A program made the translations under genes and the position numbers. Of a stretch of DNA of 64,000 bases, positions 50,574 through 59,958 are shown piece after piece (within the stretch, counting starts at the first letter, position 1; each line of letters opens with the position of its first letter). The stretch comes from Sphingomonas endophytica (lineage in GTDB: Bacteria; Pseudomonadota; Alphaproteobacteria; Sphingomonadales; Sphingomonadaceae): NCBI RefSeq assembly GCF_001476895.1, contig NZ_LDTB01000001.1, positions 1 to 64,000 on the forward strand. Reading direction: 5' to 3'. The notes beneath the pieces were generated by a model. That model saw nothing but the letters and a program-made list of their open reading frames with translations. It ran no database searches and was not told the origin of the DNA.

Positions 50574-51353
50574 TTACAGCACGCCCGGATAGGCGCCGCC
50601 GTCGATCAGCAGACTTTGGCCCGTGATGAACCCGGATGTGTCGGCGCAGAGGAACGCGCAGGCGTTGCCGAATTCGGCCGGGTCGCCGAAGCGCCGGGCG
50701 GGGATCGCGTCGCGCGCCCTGGCTTCGGCGTCATCGATCGAGATGCCGTTCGCCTCGGCGCGGTAGGCGTGGACGCCCGCCAGCCGCCGCGTCGCGAACA
50801 GGCCGGGTAGCAGGAAGTTGATCGTGACATTGGCATGCGCGACCTGCCGCGCGACACCGGCGAGGAAGCCGGTCAGCCCGACGCGCGCACCGCTCGACAG
50901 ATCGAGCCCCGCGATCGGCGCCTTCACCGAACCCGACGTGATGCAGACGATCCGCCCGAACCGGCGCTCGACCATGCCGTCGATCACCTTTTGCACCAGC
51001 CGGATCGGCGTGACCATGTTGGCGTCGACACCGGCGTGGATCGCGTCCGCGTCGAGCAGGCGGAAGTCGCGCAGCGGGGGGCCGGCGTTGTTGTTGACGA
51101 GGATGTCTGGCGCGCCGCCGGCCGCATCGACCAACGCCTGTTGCACGGCCTCTTCGGCGATGTCGCCCGCCACGGTGTGCACGATGCCGCCATGGGTGCG
51201 CAGCGCGTCACCGGTCTGCGCCAGCGCATCGGCATCACGTCCGTTGAGCACCACCGTGCACTCCGCAGTCGCCAGCGCCTCCGCGCAGGCGCGACCCAGC
51301 CCGTGGCTCGACGCGCAGACGATCGCGGTACGTCCCTTCAACCCCAGGTTCAT
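50574..51353 (-). CDS. Short-chain dehydrogenase/reductase-like protein without the YxxxK pair
   Basis: 259 aa Rossmann protein. Cofactor motif ASSHGLGRACAEAL and NNNAGPP (for NNAG) are present, as is the catalytic-Ser strand IVCITSGSVKAP. Where YxxxK is expected the sequence is LSSGARVGLTGFL, with Ser for Tyr and Arg for Lys. A subfamily of SDRs shares this SGAR form; activity is doubtful. The last residues FITGQSLLIDGGAYPG are typical of SDRs. Lies between cysS and the DAHP synthase gene, same strand. Confidence 0.85.
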   Translation of the reverse strand: MNLGLKGRTAIVCASSHGLGRACAEALATAECTVVLNGRDADALAQTGDALRTHGGIVHTVAGDIAEEAVQQALVDAAGGAPDILVNNNAGPPLRDFRLLDADAIHAGVDANMVTPIRLVQKVIDGMVERRFGRIVCITSGSVKAPIAGLDLSSGARVGLTGFLAGVARQVAHANVTINFLLPGLFATRRLAGVHAYRAEANGISIDDAEARARDAIPARRFGDPAEFGNACAFLCADTSGFITGQSLLIDGGAYPGVL

Positions 51354-51368
51354 GTCGCCGTCTCCTCC

Positions 51369-52799
51369 TTACGCGGGCAGTTTCCAGTCCCAGCCGAGCG
51401 GATCGCCATCCATGACCTCCACCCCGGCCGCCGCCAGTTCGTCACGGATCGCGTCGGAGCGCGCGAAGTCCTTCGCCGCGCGCGCCGCGCGCCGCTCGGT
51501 CAACCGGTCGGCGATCCCTGCTTCGTCGATCGTCGCGGTCGCGGGGCGGACGCGCAACGCATCGCGGGTGAGGGTCGACAGGCCGAGCCCAAGTACGGCA
51601 TCGAAATCGGCGAGCGCCACGAGCCGGTCGGCCGGCGAAACCTTCTTGTCGGCGAGCAGCGCGTCGAGCGCCGGCAGCGCGCGCGGCGTGGCGAGGTCGT
51701 CGCTGAGCGCGGCGTCGAGTTGCTCGCGATACGTGGCCGCGCTCGCCCCGGCAGCGGTCTCGCCGCGCGCACGCAGCGCCTCGACCGCATGGACCCAACG
51801 CTTCAGCCGCACCTGCGCGGCCGCCAGATTCTCCCAGGAGAATTCCAGCTCGCTGCGATAATGCGCCTGAAGGCACATCACGCGATAGGCAAGCGGGTGG
51901 AAGCCGCGCTCCATCAGCCGCGACAACGTCAGGAACTCGCCCGAGGATTTGCTCATCTTCCCCGTACGATCGACGAGAAAGTTGTTGTGCATCCAGAAGG
52001 TCGCACCAGTGTCAGCGCATTCGCAATGCGCCTGGTTCTGCGCGATCTCATTGGGGTGGTGGATCTCGCGATGGTCGATCCCGCCCGTGTGGATGTCGAA
52101 CGACGGGCCGAGATACTTGGCCGCCATGACCGAGCATTCCAGGTGCCAGCCCGGCGCACCGCGGCCCCATGGCGAATCCCATTCCATCTGCCGGGTCTCG
52201 CCCGCCGGCGTCGCACGCCAAATCGCGAAATCCTGCGGATGGCGCTTGCCCGCGACGGTTTCGATCCGCCCGTGTGCCGCGTCGTCCGCCGCACCGGCCA
52301 GTCGCCCGTAATCGGGGACGGTGGTGGTGTCGAAGTACAGGCCGTCGGCAAGCTGATAGCAATGCCGTTCCGCGATCTTCTCGCCCCAGGCGATCATCTC
52401 CGCGACATGATCAGTGGCCAGCGGCATGTAGGTCGGCGCACGGATGTTCAGGTCGGCCAGATTTTGCTTGAAGGCGTCCGTATAGTGCCTTGCAATCGCC
52501 CAGATATCCTGCCCCGAAGCGCGCGCCGCCGCCTCCATCTTGTCGTCGCCGGCATCGGCGTCGGACGTCAGATGGCCGACATCGGTAATATTAATGACAT
52601 GGGTGAGATTCCACCCCTTCCACGCGATGGTGCGCGCCAGCGTATCAGTGAAGACATAGGCGCGCAGATTGCCGACATGCGCGTAATTGTAGACGGTGGG
52701 ACCGCAGGAATAGATGCGGACGTTGTCAGGATCGAGCGGATGGAAAGGAGCCGTCTCGCGCGTCAGGCTATTGTACAGGATCAGGGGGGCACCGGTCAT
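51369..52799 (-). CDS. cysS: Cysteinyl-tRNA synthetase
   Basis: 476 aa class I synthetase. N-terminal YSCGPTVYNYAHVGNLRAYV contains the HIGH-like motif and the first zinc Cys; ECSVMAAKYLGPSFDIHTGG and MHNNFLVDRTGKMSKSSGEF carry further zinc ligands and KMSKS. The C-terminal anticodon-binding helices are complete. Confidence 0.97.
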   Translation of the reverse strand: MTGAPLILYNSLTRETAPFHPLDPDNVRIYSCGPTVYNYAHVGNLRAYVFTDTLARTIAWKGWNLTHVINITDVGHLTSDADAGDDKMEAAARASGQDIWAIARHYTDAFKQNLADLNIRAPTYMPLATDHVAEMIAWGEKIAERHCYQLADGLYFDTTTVPDYGRLAGAADDAAHGRIETVAGKRHPQDFAIWRATPAGETRQMEWDSPWGRGAPGWHLECSVMAAKYLGPSFDIHTGGIDHREIHHPNEIAQNQAHCECADTGATFWMHNNFLVDRTGKMSKSSGEFLTLSRLMERGFHPLAYRVMCLQAHYRSELEFSWENLAAAQVRLKRWVHAVEALRARGETAAGASAATYREQLDAALSDDLATPRALPALDALLADKKVSPADRLVALADFDAVLGLGLSTLTRDALRVRPATATIDEAGIADRLTERRAARAAKDFARSDAIRDELAAAGVEVMDGDPLGWDWKLPA

Positions 52800-52920
52800 C
52801 CGCGCCTCTTAAACGCGTCCGGGGTGCAGGCCAACGGGGGATTGGTGTCACCTTGATGCAACACTTGCGCGCGTCGGTCGGTTGCTGTTCCGCGGGGTCG
52901 AGCGAGACAGGGAGTGATGC

Positions 52921-53748
52921 GTGACAAGGATTGCCGTGGTGCAGACCACGACCGGGATCGACCCCGCCATCAATGCCGCGACGCTGGTCGCCGCGATCGA
53001 TGAGGCGGGCAAGCAGGGGGCGTCGATGGTGTTCACGCCGGAAATGTCCGGTCTGCTCGACCGCAATCGCGCCCGCGCGGCCGACGTGATCGTCAAGGAA
53101 GCGCATGACCATGTCCTCTTCGCGGTGCGCGAGGCGGCGGCGCGGGCAGGGGTGTGGGTGCATCTCGGTTCGCTGGCGCTCCGCCGGACGGACGGGCGGC
53201 TCGCCAATCGCGGTTTCGTGATCGATGCGGTCGGGAACATCCGGGCGCGCTACGACAAGATGCATCTCTTCGATGTCGATCTGCCGACCGGCGAAAGCTG
53301 GCGCGAATCGTCGGCCTATGCGGCGGGCGATCGGCCGGTGGTGGTCGGAAGTCCGCTCGGTCCGCTGGGCCTGTCGATCTGCTACGACATGCGCTTCCCG
53401 GACCTGTATCGCGCGATGACCGACGCGGGCGCGCAGATCGTCTCCGTGCCGGCCAGCTTTACCCGACCGACCGGTGCGGCGCATTGGCACGTATTGCTAC
53501 GCGCCCGGGCGATCGAGGCGGGCGTGTTCGTCGTCGCCGCCGCGCAGACCGGCGTGCACGAGGACGGTCGCGCCACCTATGGTCATTCGCTGGTCGTCGA
53601 TCCGTGGGGAGAGGTGCTGCTCGACCTGGGGGAGGCGGCAGGGATCGGCTATGCGGAGATCGATCCGGCGCGCGTTCGGGAGGTTCGGATGCGCGTCCCG
53701 GCGCTCCAGCACCGCCGCGTCATCCCTGCGCCGATCGTGATCGGATGA
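52921..53748 (+). CDS. Carbon-nitrogen hydrolase (Nit2/nitrilase superfamily)
   Basis: 275 aa. Catalytic triad segments: Glu in VFTPEMSGLLDR, Lys in RYDKMHLFDVDLP and Cys in LGLSICYDMRFPDLYRAMT. Best match by eye is the omega-amidase/deaminated-glutathione amidase (Nit) branch. Start GTG 52921 with GGAG six bases upstream. Confidence 0.9.
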   Translation: MTRIAVVQTTTGIDPAINAATLVAAIDEAGKQGASMVFTPEMSGLLDRNRARAADVIVKEAHDHVLFAVREAAARAGVWVHLGSLALRRTDGRLANRGFVIDAVGNIRARYDKMHLFDVDLPTGESWRESSAYAAGDRPVVVGSPLGPLGLSICYDMRFPDLYRAMTDAGAQIVSVPASFTRPTGAAHWHVLLRARAIEAGVFVVAAAQTGVHEDGRATYGHSLVVDPWGEVLLDLGEAAGIGYAEIDPARVREVRMRVPALQHRRVIPAPIVIG

Positions 53749-53849
53749 GCGTGCTTGCGGGGAAGAGAGGTTACTGCTAGAGGCGGTGCGTTCGGCGCGA
53801 GCCTCGCTCGCCGCCGCATTACCCGTTTGACCCGGAGTTTTAGGTTCCA

Positions 53850-54056
53850 ATGCAGATCATCGTCCGCGACAACAATGTTGACCAGGCACTGCGCGCGCTC
53901 AAGAAGAAGCTGCAGCGCGAAGGCGTGTACCGCGAGATGAAGCTGCGTCGCCACTATGAAAAGCCGTCCGAGAAGCGCGCCCGCGAGCGTGCGGCGGCGG
54001 TGCGTCGCGCACGGAAGCTGGAGCGCAAGCGCGCGGAGCGTGACGGCGCGCGGTAA
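53850..54056 (+). CDS. rpsU: 30S ribosomal protein S21
   Basis: 68 aa, highly basic. [20 protein letters not shown] and [20 protein letters not shown] are the standard S21 sequence. Confidence 0.97.
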   Translation: MQIIVRDNNVDQALRALKKKLQREGVYREMKLRRHYEKPSEKRARERAAAVRRARKLERKRAERDGAR

Positions 54057-54165
54057 GCCGCGCTAACGACCGTGGCGGGCCGGCACGGCGCGTCACGGCG
54101 ATACGCCTTCATCACCGCGCCGATCGCAGCCCATCCGGGCCCGCAACAGCAGGGTTGCCTACGCC

Positions 54166-54711
54166 ATGTCGACCGTTACCGCCGTTCCGATTGCGCCCGT
54201 CAAGCGCGCCTATGTGCTCTGGCTGGTAGTTGGCCTGGTCTTCGCGCTGGTCTTCGCCGTGGCGTTGGCCCGGGCCGGTGATACCGGGATCGTCACCACC
54301 CCCTCCGGACTGCGCTACCAGGTGCTGAAGGCCGGCGACGTGAAGGGCGCCCGTCCCACGGATGCCGACGTCACGCTCGTCAATTACGAGGGGCGGCTGG
54401 TCGACGGCACCGTCTTCGACAAGTCGCAGCAACCGACACCGCTGCCGGTGACGGGAGTCGTGCCGGGCTTCTCCGAAGGGCTGAAGCTGATGCACAAGGG
54501 TGCGAAGTACCGCTTCTGGATCAAGCCCGAGCTCGGTTATGGCGCGCGCGCCACCGGGCCGATCCCGGCGAACTCGACCCTGGTGTTCGATGTCGAGTTG
54601 CAGGATTTCATCCCGGAGGCGACGCTTCGTCAGTTGCAGATGCAGCAGAGCATGATGCGCGGAATGCCAGGCGGCGATGCGATGCCGGGCGGGATGCCTG
54701 GCGGTCGCTGA
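54166..54711 (+). CDS. FKBP-type peptidyl-prolyl isomerase, membrane-anchored
   Basis: 181 aa. One N-terminal membrane segment (LWLVVGLVFALVFAVALA) places the FKBP domain in the periplasm. The domain has VNYEGRLVDGTVFDKS, VVPGFSEGLKLMHKG, FWIKPELGYGARATGPIP and FDVELQDF. The tail is Met/Gly/Pro-rich (GMPGGDAMPGGMPGG). Folding helper. Confidence 0.92.
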   Translation: MSTVTAVPIAPVKRAYVLWLVVGLVFALVFAVALARAGDTGIVTTPSGLRYQVLKAGDVKGARPTDADVTLVNYEGRLVDGTVFDKSQQPTPLPVTGVVPGFSEGLKLMHKGAKYRFWIKPELGYGARATGPIPANSTLVFDVELQDFIPEATLRQLQMQQSMMRGMPGGDAMPGGMPGGR

Positions 54712-54740
54712 TCGCAGACCTGCATATCATGGTTCGAGAA

Positions 54741-54767
54741 GGGCGGCCCGCGGGTCGCCCTTTTTTC
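54741..54767 (+). terminator. Rho-independent terminator after the FKBP gene
   Basis: GGGCGGCCCG pairs with CGGGTCGCCC (one G-T pair) and is followed by TTTTTT, 30 bp after the stop codon. Confidence 0.88.
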
Positions 54768-55043
54768 TGCTCGTGGTGTGGCCGATCTTGTCCCTTACGG
54801 GCGGGAAAGGGCTGATCGGCGGCTTGTCGTCGCTTCGCTCTCAGGAGGCTCGCGCTTCGGCGCACCGCGTCATGCTGACGTCCTGCGCCCCGACCGGCAT
54901 CAACATGGTGATGCGCAAGCGGCGGGGTGATCCGGCGTCTGTGGCTGTGGTTCTGCGTCATGCGTGACGTGGTCGTGGGTACGTCGTGCGCACAAGGGAA
55001 GGGGCTCACACGCGTGCCGAGACCGCACTTCTCGGACAGCAGA
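54768..55043. other. About 275 bp without a gene
   Basis: Between two convergent terminators. Frames are open by composition only; no start with a ribosome-binding site or family match was seen. Confidence 0.6.
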
Positions 55044-55074
55044 CAAAAAAATAGCGGCCCGAAGGCCGCTATTT
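55044..55074 (-). terminator. Rho-independent terminator with TTCG tetraloop
   Basis: On the minus strand AAATAGCGGCC-TTCG-GGCCGCTATTT, an 11-bp perfect stem, followed by a T-run. Serves the small membrane-protein gene at 55097-55342. Confidence 0.9.
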
Positions 55075-55096
55075 CTCTCCCGAAGGAGCGTGCAGC

Positions 55097-55342
55097 TTAG
55101 TTGCTGTCCGCGCTGTCGTTCTCGTCAGCGACGACGACGATGCCAGCGACAACCGCAGCAGCGGCCAGGATGGCAACGATCACGCCGCCACCGGCCAGCT
55201 CGTTCTTCTTCGCCGACGGAGCGGCAGCGCGCACCGACTTGGCGACCGACAGGCTCGCCGCCGAGTTGGCGGGGGCGGCCATCGCCGGAGCAACCGCCAT
55301 CGTGGCGGCAGCAGCAGCGAGCATATACTTAGCAATACGCAT
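55097..55342 (-). CDS. Small exported membrane protein
   Basis: 81 aa. Signal peptide MLAAAAATMAVAPAMA, an Ala/Ser/Lys linker, then a C-terminal membrane helix GGGVIVAILAAAAVVAGIVV and an acidic end ADENDSADSN. Family unknown; similar small proteins are common in sphingomonads. A strong terminator follows, so it is a single-gene transcript. Confidence 0.72.
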   Translation of the reverse strand: MRIAKYMLAAAAATMAVAPAMAAPANSAASLSVAKSVRAAAPSAKKNELAGGGVIVAILAAAAVVAGIVVVADENDSADSN

Positions 55343-55418
55343 AATGAACTCCCTTTGCGTGCAGGTTCACCTCATAGCCACGCTTCACCAAATTGCAAGC
55401 GCGGAATGCCGCAGCGCA

Positions 55419-56177
55419 TCAGGTGTTCAATATCCAGCTCTCGCTCCCCTCAAGTGCCAGGGCGGTCAGGCGTCCGGACGCATAAGCCCCGGTATCAACG
55501 CCGATCCGGTTAGGACGGCGATCCACCTCGGCAGTAATGGTGTGACCATGGACGATCATCTTGGGATGGCTGCCGCGATGATCCAGGAACGGCTCGCGGA
55601 TCCAGCGCAGATCACTGCCGCGTTGCGCGTCGAGCGGAACGTCGGGCCGAATGCCGGCATGAACGAAGGCATAGTCACCCGAGACGATCAGATCCTCGAA
55701 CCCGGCCAGGAAGGCGCGATGCGCGGCGGGAACAAGCGTCAACAGTCGCGCTGCCAGCTCCGGATAGCCCAGGGCATCATATTCGTCCCTGGCCATGCCG
55801 TAGCTGAGGATGGTTTCCTTACCACCGACCCGGCAGAACATCCGCAGCGCGTCCTTCGCGCCATCCAGAGCGTGCAGGAACAACTCCTCGTGATTGCCTT
55901 TCAGGAACCGCACGTTGCGTCGCTGCTGCGACAGGGTGATCAGCCGGTCGATGACACCGGCCGAATCGGGGCCGCGATCCACCAGATCGCCGAGAAAGAT
56001 CAGTCGCGTATCAGCGGGTGCGCGCTGCGCGTCGTCGGCGTCGATCATCAGCAACAGGCGATCGAGCTCAGCGCGACATCCGTGAATGTCGCCAATGGCA
56101 TAAATGCGCACCCCATTTTCCACCGCCGACAAGGCCGGCGACGGGGCGCGGGTTGAACGAAGCAGCTTCCTGAGCAT
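55419..56177 (-). CDS. PPP-family serine/threonine protein phosphatase (bacterial ApaH/PrpA-like)
   Basis: 252 aa metallophosphatase. YAIGDIHGCRAEL, FLGDLVDRGPDS and LKGNHEELFLH provide the two-metal site; VHAGIRP and VHGHTITAEVD complete it. The substrate could be a phosphoprotein or a dinucleoside polyphosphate. Confidence 0.92.
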   Translation of the reverse strand: MLRKLLRSTRAPSPALSAVENGVRIYAIGDIHGCRAELDRLLLMIDADDAQRAPADTRLIFLGDLVDRGPDSAGVIDRLITLSQQRRNVRFLKGNHEELFLHALDGAKDALRMFCRVGGKETILSYGMARDEYDALGYPELAARLLTLVPAAHRAFLAGFEDLIVSGDYAFVHAGIRPDVPLDAQRGSDLRWIREPFLDHRGSHPKMIVHGHTITAEVDRRPNRIGVDTGAYASGRLTALALEGSESWILNT

Positions 56178-56344
56178 AAGCGAGATGGCAGAACCAGCGA
56201 TGTCGGGGATGGGCGCGGTCTAGGCGCGTCGCCGCTCCATCGCAAGCGTCGCCCGACCCATCGCGGGCGATCGTTTCCAATCTGTTATGGAATTGCCGTG
56301 GCTTGCGCCGCCCGGTACACACCGCCGGCCAACAGGAGGATCGA

Positions 56345-57214
56345 ATGACCATCAAGCCGGTACGCAAGGCGATTTTCCCCGTGGCGGGGCTGGGGACGCG
56401 CTTCCTGCCCGCCACGAAAGCAATGCCGAAGGAAATGCTGACGGTCGTCGACAAGCCGCTGATTCAATATGCCGTCGAAGAGGCACTGGAGGCGGGGATC
56501 GAGCAGATCATCTTCGTCACCGGTCGCGGGAAAGGCGCGCTGGAGGATCATTTCGACGTCTCCTTCGAGCTGGAGACGACGATGCGTGCGCGCGGCAAGA
56601 GCCTGTCGCTCATCGAGAATATCCGTCAGCAGCCGGGTTCGCCGGTCTATGTCCGTCAGCAGGAGCCACTCGGGCTGGGCCATGCGGTCTGGTGCGCGCG
56701 TGAGATCGTCGGCGACGAACCGTTCGCGGTGCTGCTGCCCGATGAGTTGATGGTCGGCACACCCAATTTCATGGCGCAGATGGTGAACGCCTATAACAAG
56801 GTGGGCGGAAACGTGATCGGCGCGCTAGAGGTCGGGGCGGATGAAACCGACAAATACGGGATCATCTCGCCGGGCAAGCGCGATGGCGCGCTCACCGAGG
56901 TGACCGCGCTGGTGGAAAAGCCCGCCAAGGGCAGCGCGCCGTCGAACCTGATGATCCCCGGCCGTTATATCCTGCAGCCGGAGGTGATGAAGATCCTCGA
57001 CGCCAAGGAGACCGGTGCAGGTGGGGAGATCCAGCTGACCGACGCGATGGCCAAGCTGATCGGCAACCAGCCGTTTCACGGCTTCACCTTCGATGGCGAG
57101 CGTTATGACTGCGGCGACAAGACCGGATTCGTCACCGCCAATCTCGCGCTGGCGATGGCCCGCGCCGACATCGGTCCGGCAGTCCGCGCCTTCGCGGAGA
57201 AGCGGCTCGGCTGA
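56345..57214 (+). CDS. galU: UTP-glucose-1-phosphate uridylyltransferase
   Basis: 289 aa. Makes UDP-glucose for envelope and exopolysaccharide. FPVAGLGTRFLPATKAMPKE (nucleotide site), LGLGHAVWCAREIVGDEPFA, LLPDELM (Asp/metal) and VEKPAKGSAPSNL. AGGAGG lies six bases before ATG 56345. Confidence 0.96.
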   Translation: MTIKPVRKAIFPVAGLGTRFLPATKAMPKEMLTVVDKPLIQYAVEEALEAGIEQIIFVTGRGKGALEDHFDVSFELETTMRARGKSLSLIENIRQQPGSPVYVRQQEPLGLGHAVWCAREIVGDEPFAVLLPDELMVGTPNFMAQMVNAYNKVGGNVIGALEVGADETDKYGIISPGKRDGALTEVTALVEKPAKGSAPSNLMIPGRYILQPEVMKILDAKETGAGGEIQLTDAMAKLIGNQPFHGFTFDGERYDCGDKTGFVTANLALAMARADIGPAVRAFAEKRLG

Positions 57215-57217
57215 CGT

Positions 57218-57982
57218 TCAGACGACCGGGGTGCCGCAGGCGCGGCATCCCGGATCGGCGGGCAGCATCAACGTGCGGAACCGCAGCGACAGGAAGTCGA
57301 GCAGCAGCAGGCGACCCGCGCTGTCGTCGCCGAAGGGAGCGATCTGCCGGATCGTTTCCAGCGCCGCCATGCTGCCGACGATCCCGGTCACCGGCCCCAG
57401 CACGCCTTCCTCGGCGCAGGTCAGCCCTTCACGTTGCGGCGCATCGCCGACGAAGCAACGATAGCAGGGCCGCCCGTCTTCCCATCCCCGGTAGACGCCG
57501 ATCTGTCCCTCGAACCGTCCGACGGCGGCCGAGACGAGGGGTATGCGCCGCGCGAGCGCGGCATCCGCCACCGTCAGCCGGGTCGCGAAATTGTCGCATC
57601 CGTCGATCACGACGTCCGGGTCAGCGGCGAAGATCGTTCCGATGTTGCCGGCGTCGATCCGCAGGACGTGGGCCGTGACGGCGACATGCGGGTTCAACCG
57701 CGCGACAGCCTCGGCCGCAACCCGCGCCTTGGCGCGGCCGATGTCGCCGGTGGCGAACAGCGTCTGGCGTTGCAGATTGCTGAGATCCACGCCGTCGTCG
57801 TCGACGATCGTCAAGCGTCCGACACCGGCCGCCGCTAGATACTGGATCACCGGGGATCCGATCCCGCCCGCGCCGATCACCAGGACATGCGCCCTGGCCA
57901 GCCGCTGCTGCCCGACGCCGCCGATCTCAGGCAGGACGATATGCCGCGCGTAGCGCGCGAGTTCGTCGGAACCGAGCGTCAT
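57218..57982 (-). CDS. moeB: ThiF/MoeB/HesA-family adenylyltransferase
   Basis: 254 aa. E1-like enzyme that adenylates the C-terminal glycine of a sulfur carrier protein. ELARYARHIVLPEIGGVGQQ, VIGAGGIGSPVIQYLAAAGV, LSNLQRQTLFATGDIG (Arg finger), DGCDNFATR, and zinc cysteines in CYRCF and CRACG. MoeB or ThiF role cannot be separated by sequence. ATG 57982 overlaps the previous stop codon (ATGA). Confidence 0.9.
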   Translation of the reverse strand: MTLGSDELARYARHIVLPEIGGVGQQRLARAHVLVIGAGGIGSPVIQYLAAAGVGRLTIVDDDGVDLSNLQRQTLFATGDIGRAKARVAAEAVARLNPHVAVTAHVLRIDAGNIGTIFAADPDVVIDGCDNFATRLTVADAALARRIPLVSAAVGRFEGQIGVYRGWEDGRPCYRCFVGDAPQREGLTCAEEGVLGPVTGIVGSMAALETIRQIAPFGDDSAGRLLLLDFLSLRFRTLMLPADPGCRACGTPVV

Positions 57983-58338
57983 GGCCGGGGAAGCGGCACG
58001 GTCCAGCGGAACCAGGTGTCCACGGCCGGCGGGATGATATTGCCCCTTGCCGCGCGCAGCACGGTGCCCGCGGCAAACTGCTCGACGGTTGGGCAGCCGA
58101 TCGCACGAGGTACGATGCGGCGGACCTGTCCCTGCGTCGACACCAGCACTGCCAGATCGAGCATGGTCATGTCGTCGCGCAGCACGCATCGCCCTTCGCG
58201 CACTTCGTCACGCACGAAATCAGGAATTTGCGGCGCTTGTTCGCGCGCCTCCCGTAGCGGAAGGCGCGGCAGCGTCTGCCACTCGGCAGGCGGCGTGACG
58301 GCCGACGCCTGCATCGCGACGATCAACAGGGGCAGCAT
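57979..58338 (-). CDS. Exported hypothetical protein
   Basis: 119 aa. A short signal peptide (LPLLIVAMQASA) is followed by a mature domain with VLVSTQGQVRRIVPRAIGCP and a final aromatic pair WFRWTVPLP, resembling a TonB-like C-terminal or energy-transducer fold, though too short to be sure. ATG 58338 shares a base with the dut stop codon (TGATG). Confidence 0.65.
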   Translation of the reverse strand: MLPLLIVAMQASAVTPPAEWQTLPRLPLREAREQAPQIPDFVRDEVREGRCVLRDDMTMLDLAVLVSTQGQVRRIVPRAIGCPTVEQFAAGTVLRAARGNIIPPAVDTWFRWTVPLPRP

Positions 58339-58787
58339 CACCGACCCGTCGACCCGAAACCACCGGCGCCCCGCTCGGTATCGTCGAGGGCGTCGACCTC
58401 CGTCAGCGTCGCGGTCTGTACGGGGGCGGGGACCAGTTGCGCGATCCGCTCCCCCCGTACCACCGCGAAGGGCGCGTCGCCCAGATTGGCCAGGATGACC
58501 TTCAGCTCGCCGCGATAGTCACTGTCGATCGTGCCCGGCGTGTTGAGGCAGGTGATGCCATATTTGAGCGCGAGCCCGGAGCGTGGGCGGACCTGCACTT
58601 CGTAGCCGGAGGGGATCGCCATCGCGAAGCCGGTCGCCACCGCGTGGCGTGCGCCCGGGGCGAGCGTGACGTCCTCCGCCGCGACCACGTCCATTCCCGC
58701 CGCGCCGGGCGTGGCGTAAGCGGGAAGGGGAAGGTCACGGCCGTGCGGCAGCCGCCGGACGGCGATCCGGATCGGGTCAGAGCTCAT
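58338..58787 (-). CDS. dut: dUTP diphosphatase
   Basis: 149 aa trimeric dUTPase. All motifs are present: [43 protein letters not shown] and the C-terminal arm [10 protein letters not shown]. Overlaps the end of coaBC by 11 bp, the usual coaBC-dut pairing. Confidence 0.96.
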   Translation of the reverse strand: MSSDPIRIAVRRLPHGRDLPLPAYATPGAAGMDVVAAEDVTLAPGARHAVATGFAMAIPSGYEVQVRPRSGLALKYGITCLNTPGTIDSDYRGELKVILANLGDAPFAVVRGERIAQLVPAPVQTATLTEVDALDDTERGAGGFGSTGR

Positions 58788-59958
58788 CGGCGATCCTGTC
58801 GGCAAGTCGTTGCGCAACCTCAGACTTAGGTAGCGATTCCCAACTTTCCACACCAGCATCGCTGATGAGGTGCACGCGATTTGCGTCTCCGCCCATCACA
58901 TCTCCGGAAACGTCGTTCGCGACGATCCAGTCAGCCCCCTTGCGGAGGCGCTTGGCAATGGCGTGGTCGACAACCTGCTCGGTCTCGGCGGCGAAGCCGA
59001 CCAGGAGCCGCGGTCTGCGCGGATCGCGCGCCAGCGTGGCGAGGATGTCGATGTTGCGCTCCAGCCGCAGCGGGGCCGGATCGGCGTCGTTCTTCTTCAA
59101 CTTCTGAACCGCGATGTCCGCCGCCCGCCAGTCCGCGACCGCGGCGACCATGACCGCCGCGTCCGCCGGCAGGGCTGCGAAGACTGTCTCCGACATTTCT
59201 CGCGCTGTCTCAACATCGTATCGCTCGACATTGGCAGGCGTCGCCAAGTCGACCGGGCCAGTGACCAGTGTCACCCGCGCGCCCAGCGTCGCCAGCGCCC
59301 CCGCGATCGCAAATCCCTGTTTTCCCGACGATCGATTGGCGATGTACCGGACCGGATCGATGGGTTCGTGGGTCGGGCCGGCGGTGACGATAATGTGCCT
59401 TCCTGACAGTCGTTTCCGTGCCGTCGTGCCCAGCGCTCGTTCGATCCGTTCGAGGATCACGACCGGTTCGGGAAAGCGGCCGGCACCGAATTCGCCGCAG
59501 GCCATCGCGCCCGCGTCAGGTTCCATCACGTCGAGCCCGTCGGCACGCAATTGGGCGACGTTGCGCCGCGTGGCGGGATGGTGCCACATCCGCACATTCA
59601 TCGCCGGCGCCACGAGCACCGGCTTGTCGGTCGCCAGCAGGAGCGTGGTTGCAAGGTCGTCCGCAACGCCGGCCGCCATCCGGGCCATCAGGTCAGCGGT
59701 GGCGGGCGCGACCACGACGAGATCAGCTTCCCGGCTGAGCCTGATATGGCCCATCTCGGCTTCGTCCTTCAGGTCCCACAAGGTCGTGTGAACCTTGTTC
59801 TCACTCAGCGCCGCCAGCGTCATCGCGGTGACGAAATGCGCGCCGCCATCGGTCAGCACGCATCGCACGTCATGCCCGTGGCCACGAAGGCCACGCACCA
59901 GCTCGCACGCCTTGTACGCGGCGATGCCACCCCCGACGATCAGCAATATCCGGCTCAT
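58777..59958 (-). CDS. coaBC: Bifunctional phosphopantothenoylcysteine decarboxylase / synthetase
   Basis: 393 aa. N-terminal CoaC flavoprotein ([47 protein letters not shown]) and C-terminal CoaB ([38 protein letters not shown]). Two steps of coenzyme A synthesis. ATG 59958 overlaps the stop codon of the membrane-protein gene (ATGA). Confidence 0.96.
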   Translation of the reverse strand: MSRILLIVGGGIAAYKACELVRGLRGHGHDVRCVLTDGGAHFVTAMTLAALSENKVHTTLWDLKDEAEMGHIRLSREADLVVVAPATADLMARMAAGVADDLATTLLLATDKPVLVAPAMNVRMWHHPATRRNVAQLRADGLDVMEPDAGAMACGEFGAGRFPEPVVILERIERALGTTARKRLSGRHIIVTAGPTHEPIDPVRYIANRSSGKQGFAIAGALATLGARVTLVTGPVDLATPANVERYDVETAREMSETVFAALPADAAVMVAAVADWRAADIAVQKLKKNDADPAPLRLERNIDILATLARDPRRPRLLVGFAAETEQVVDHAIAKRLRKGADWIVANDVSGDVMGGDANRVHLISDAGVESWESLPKSEVAQRLADRIADEL

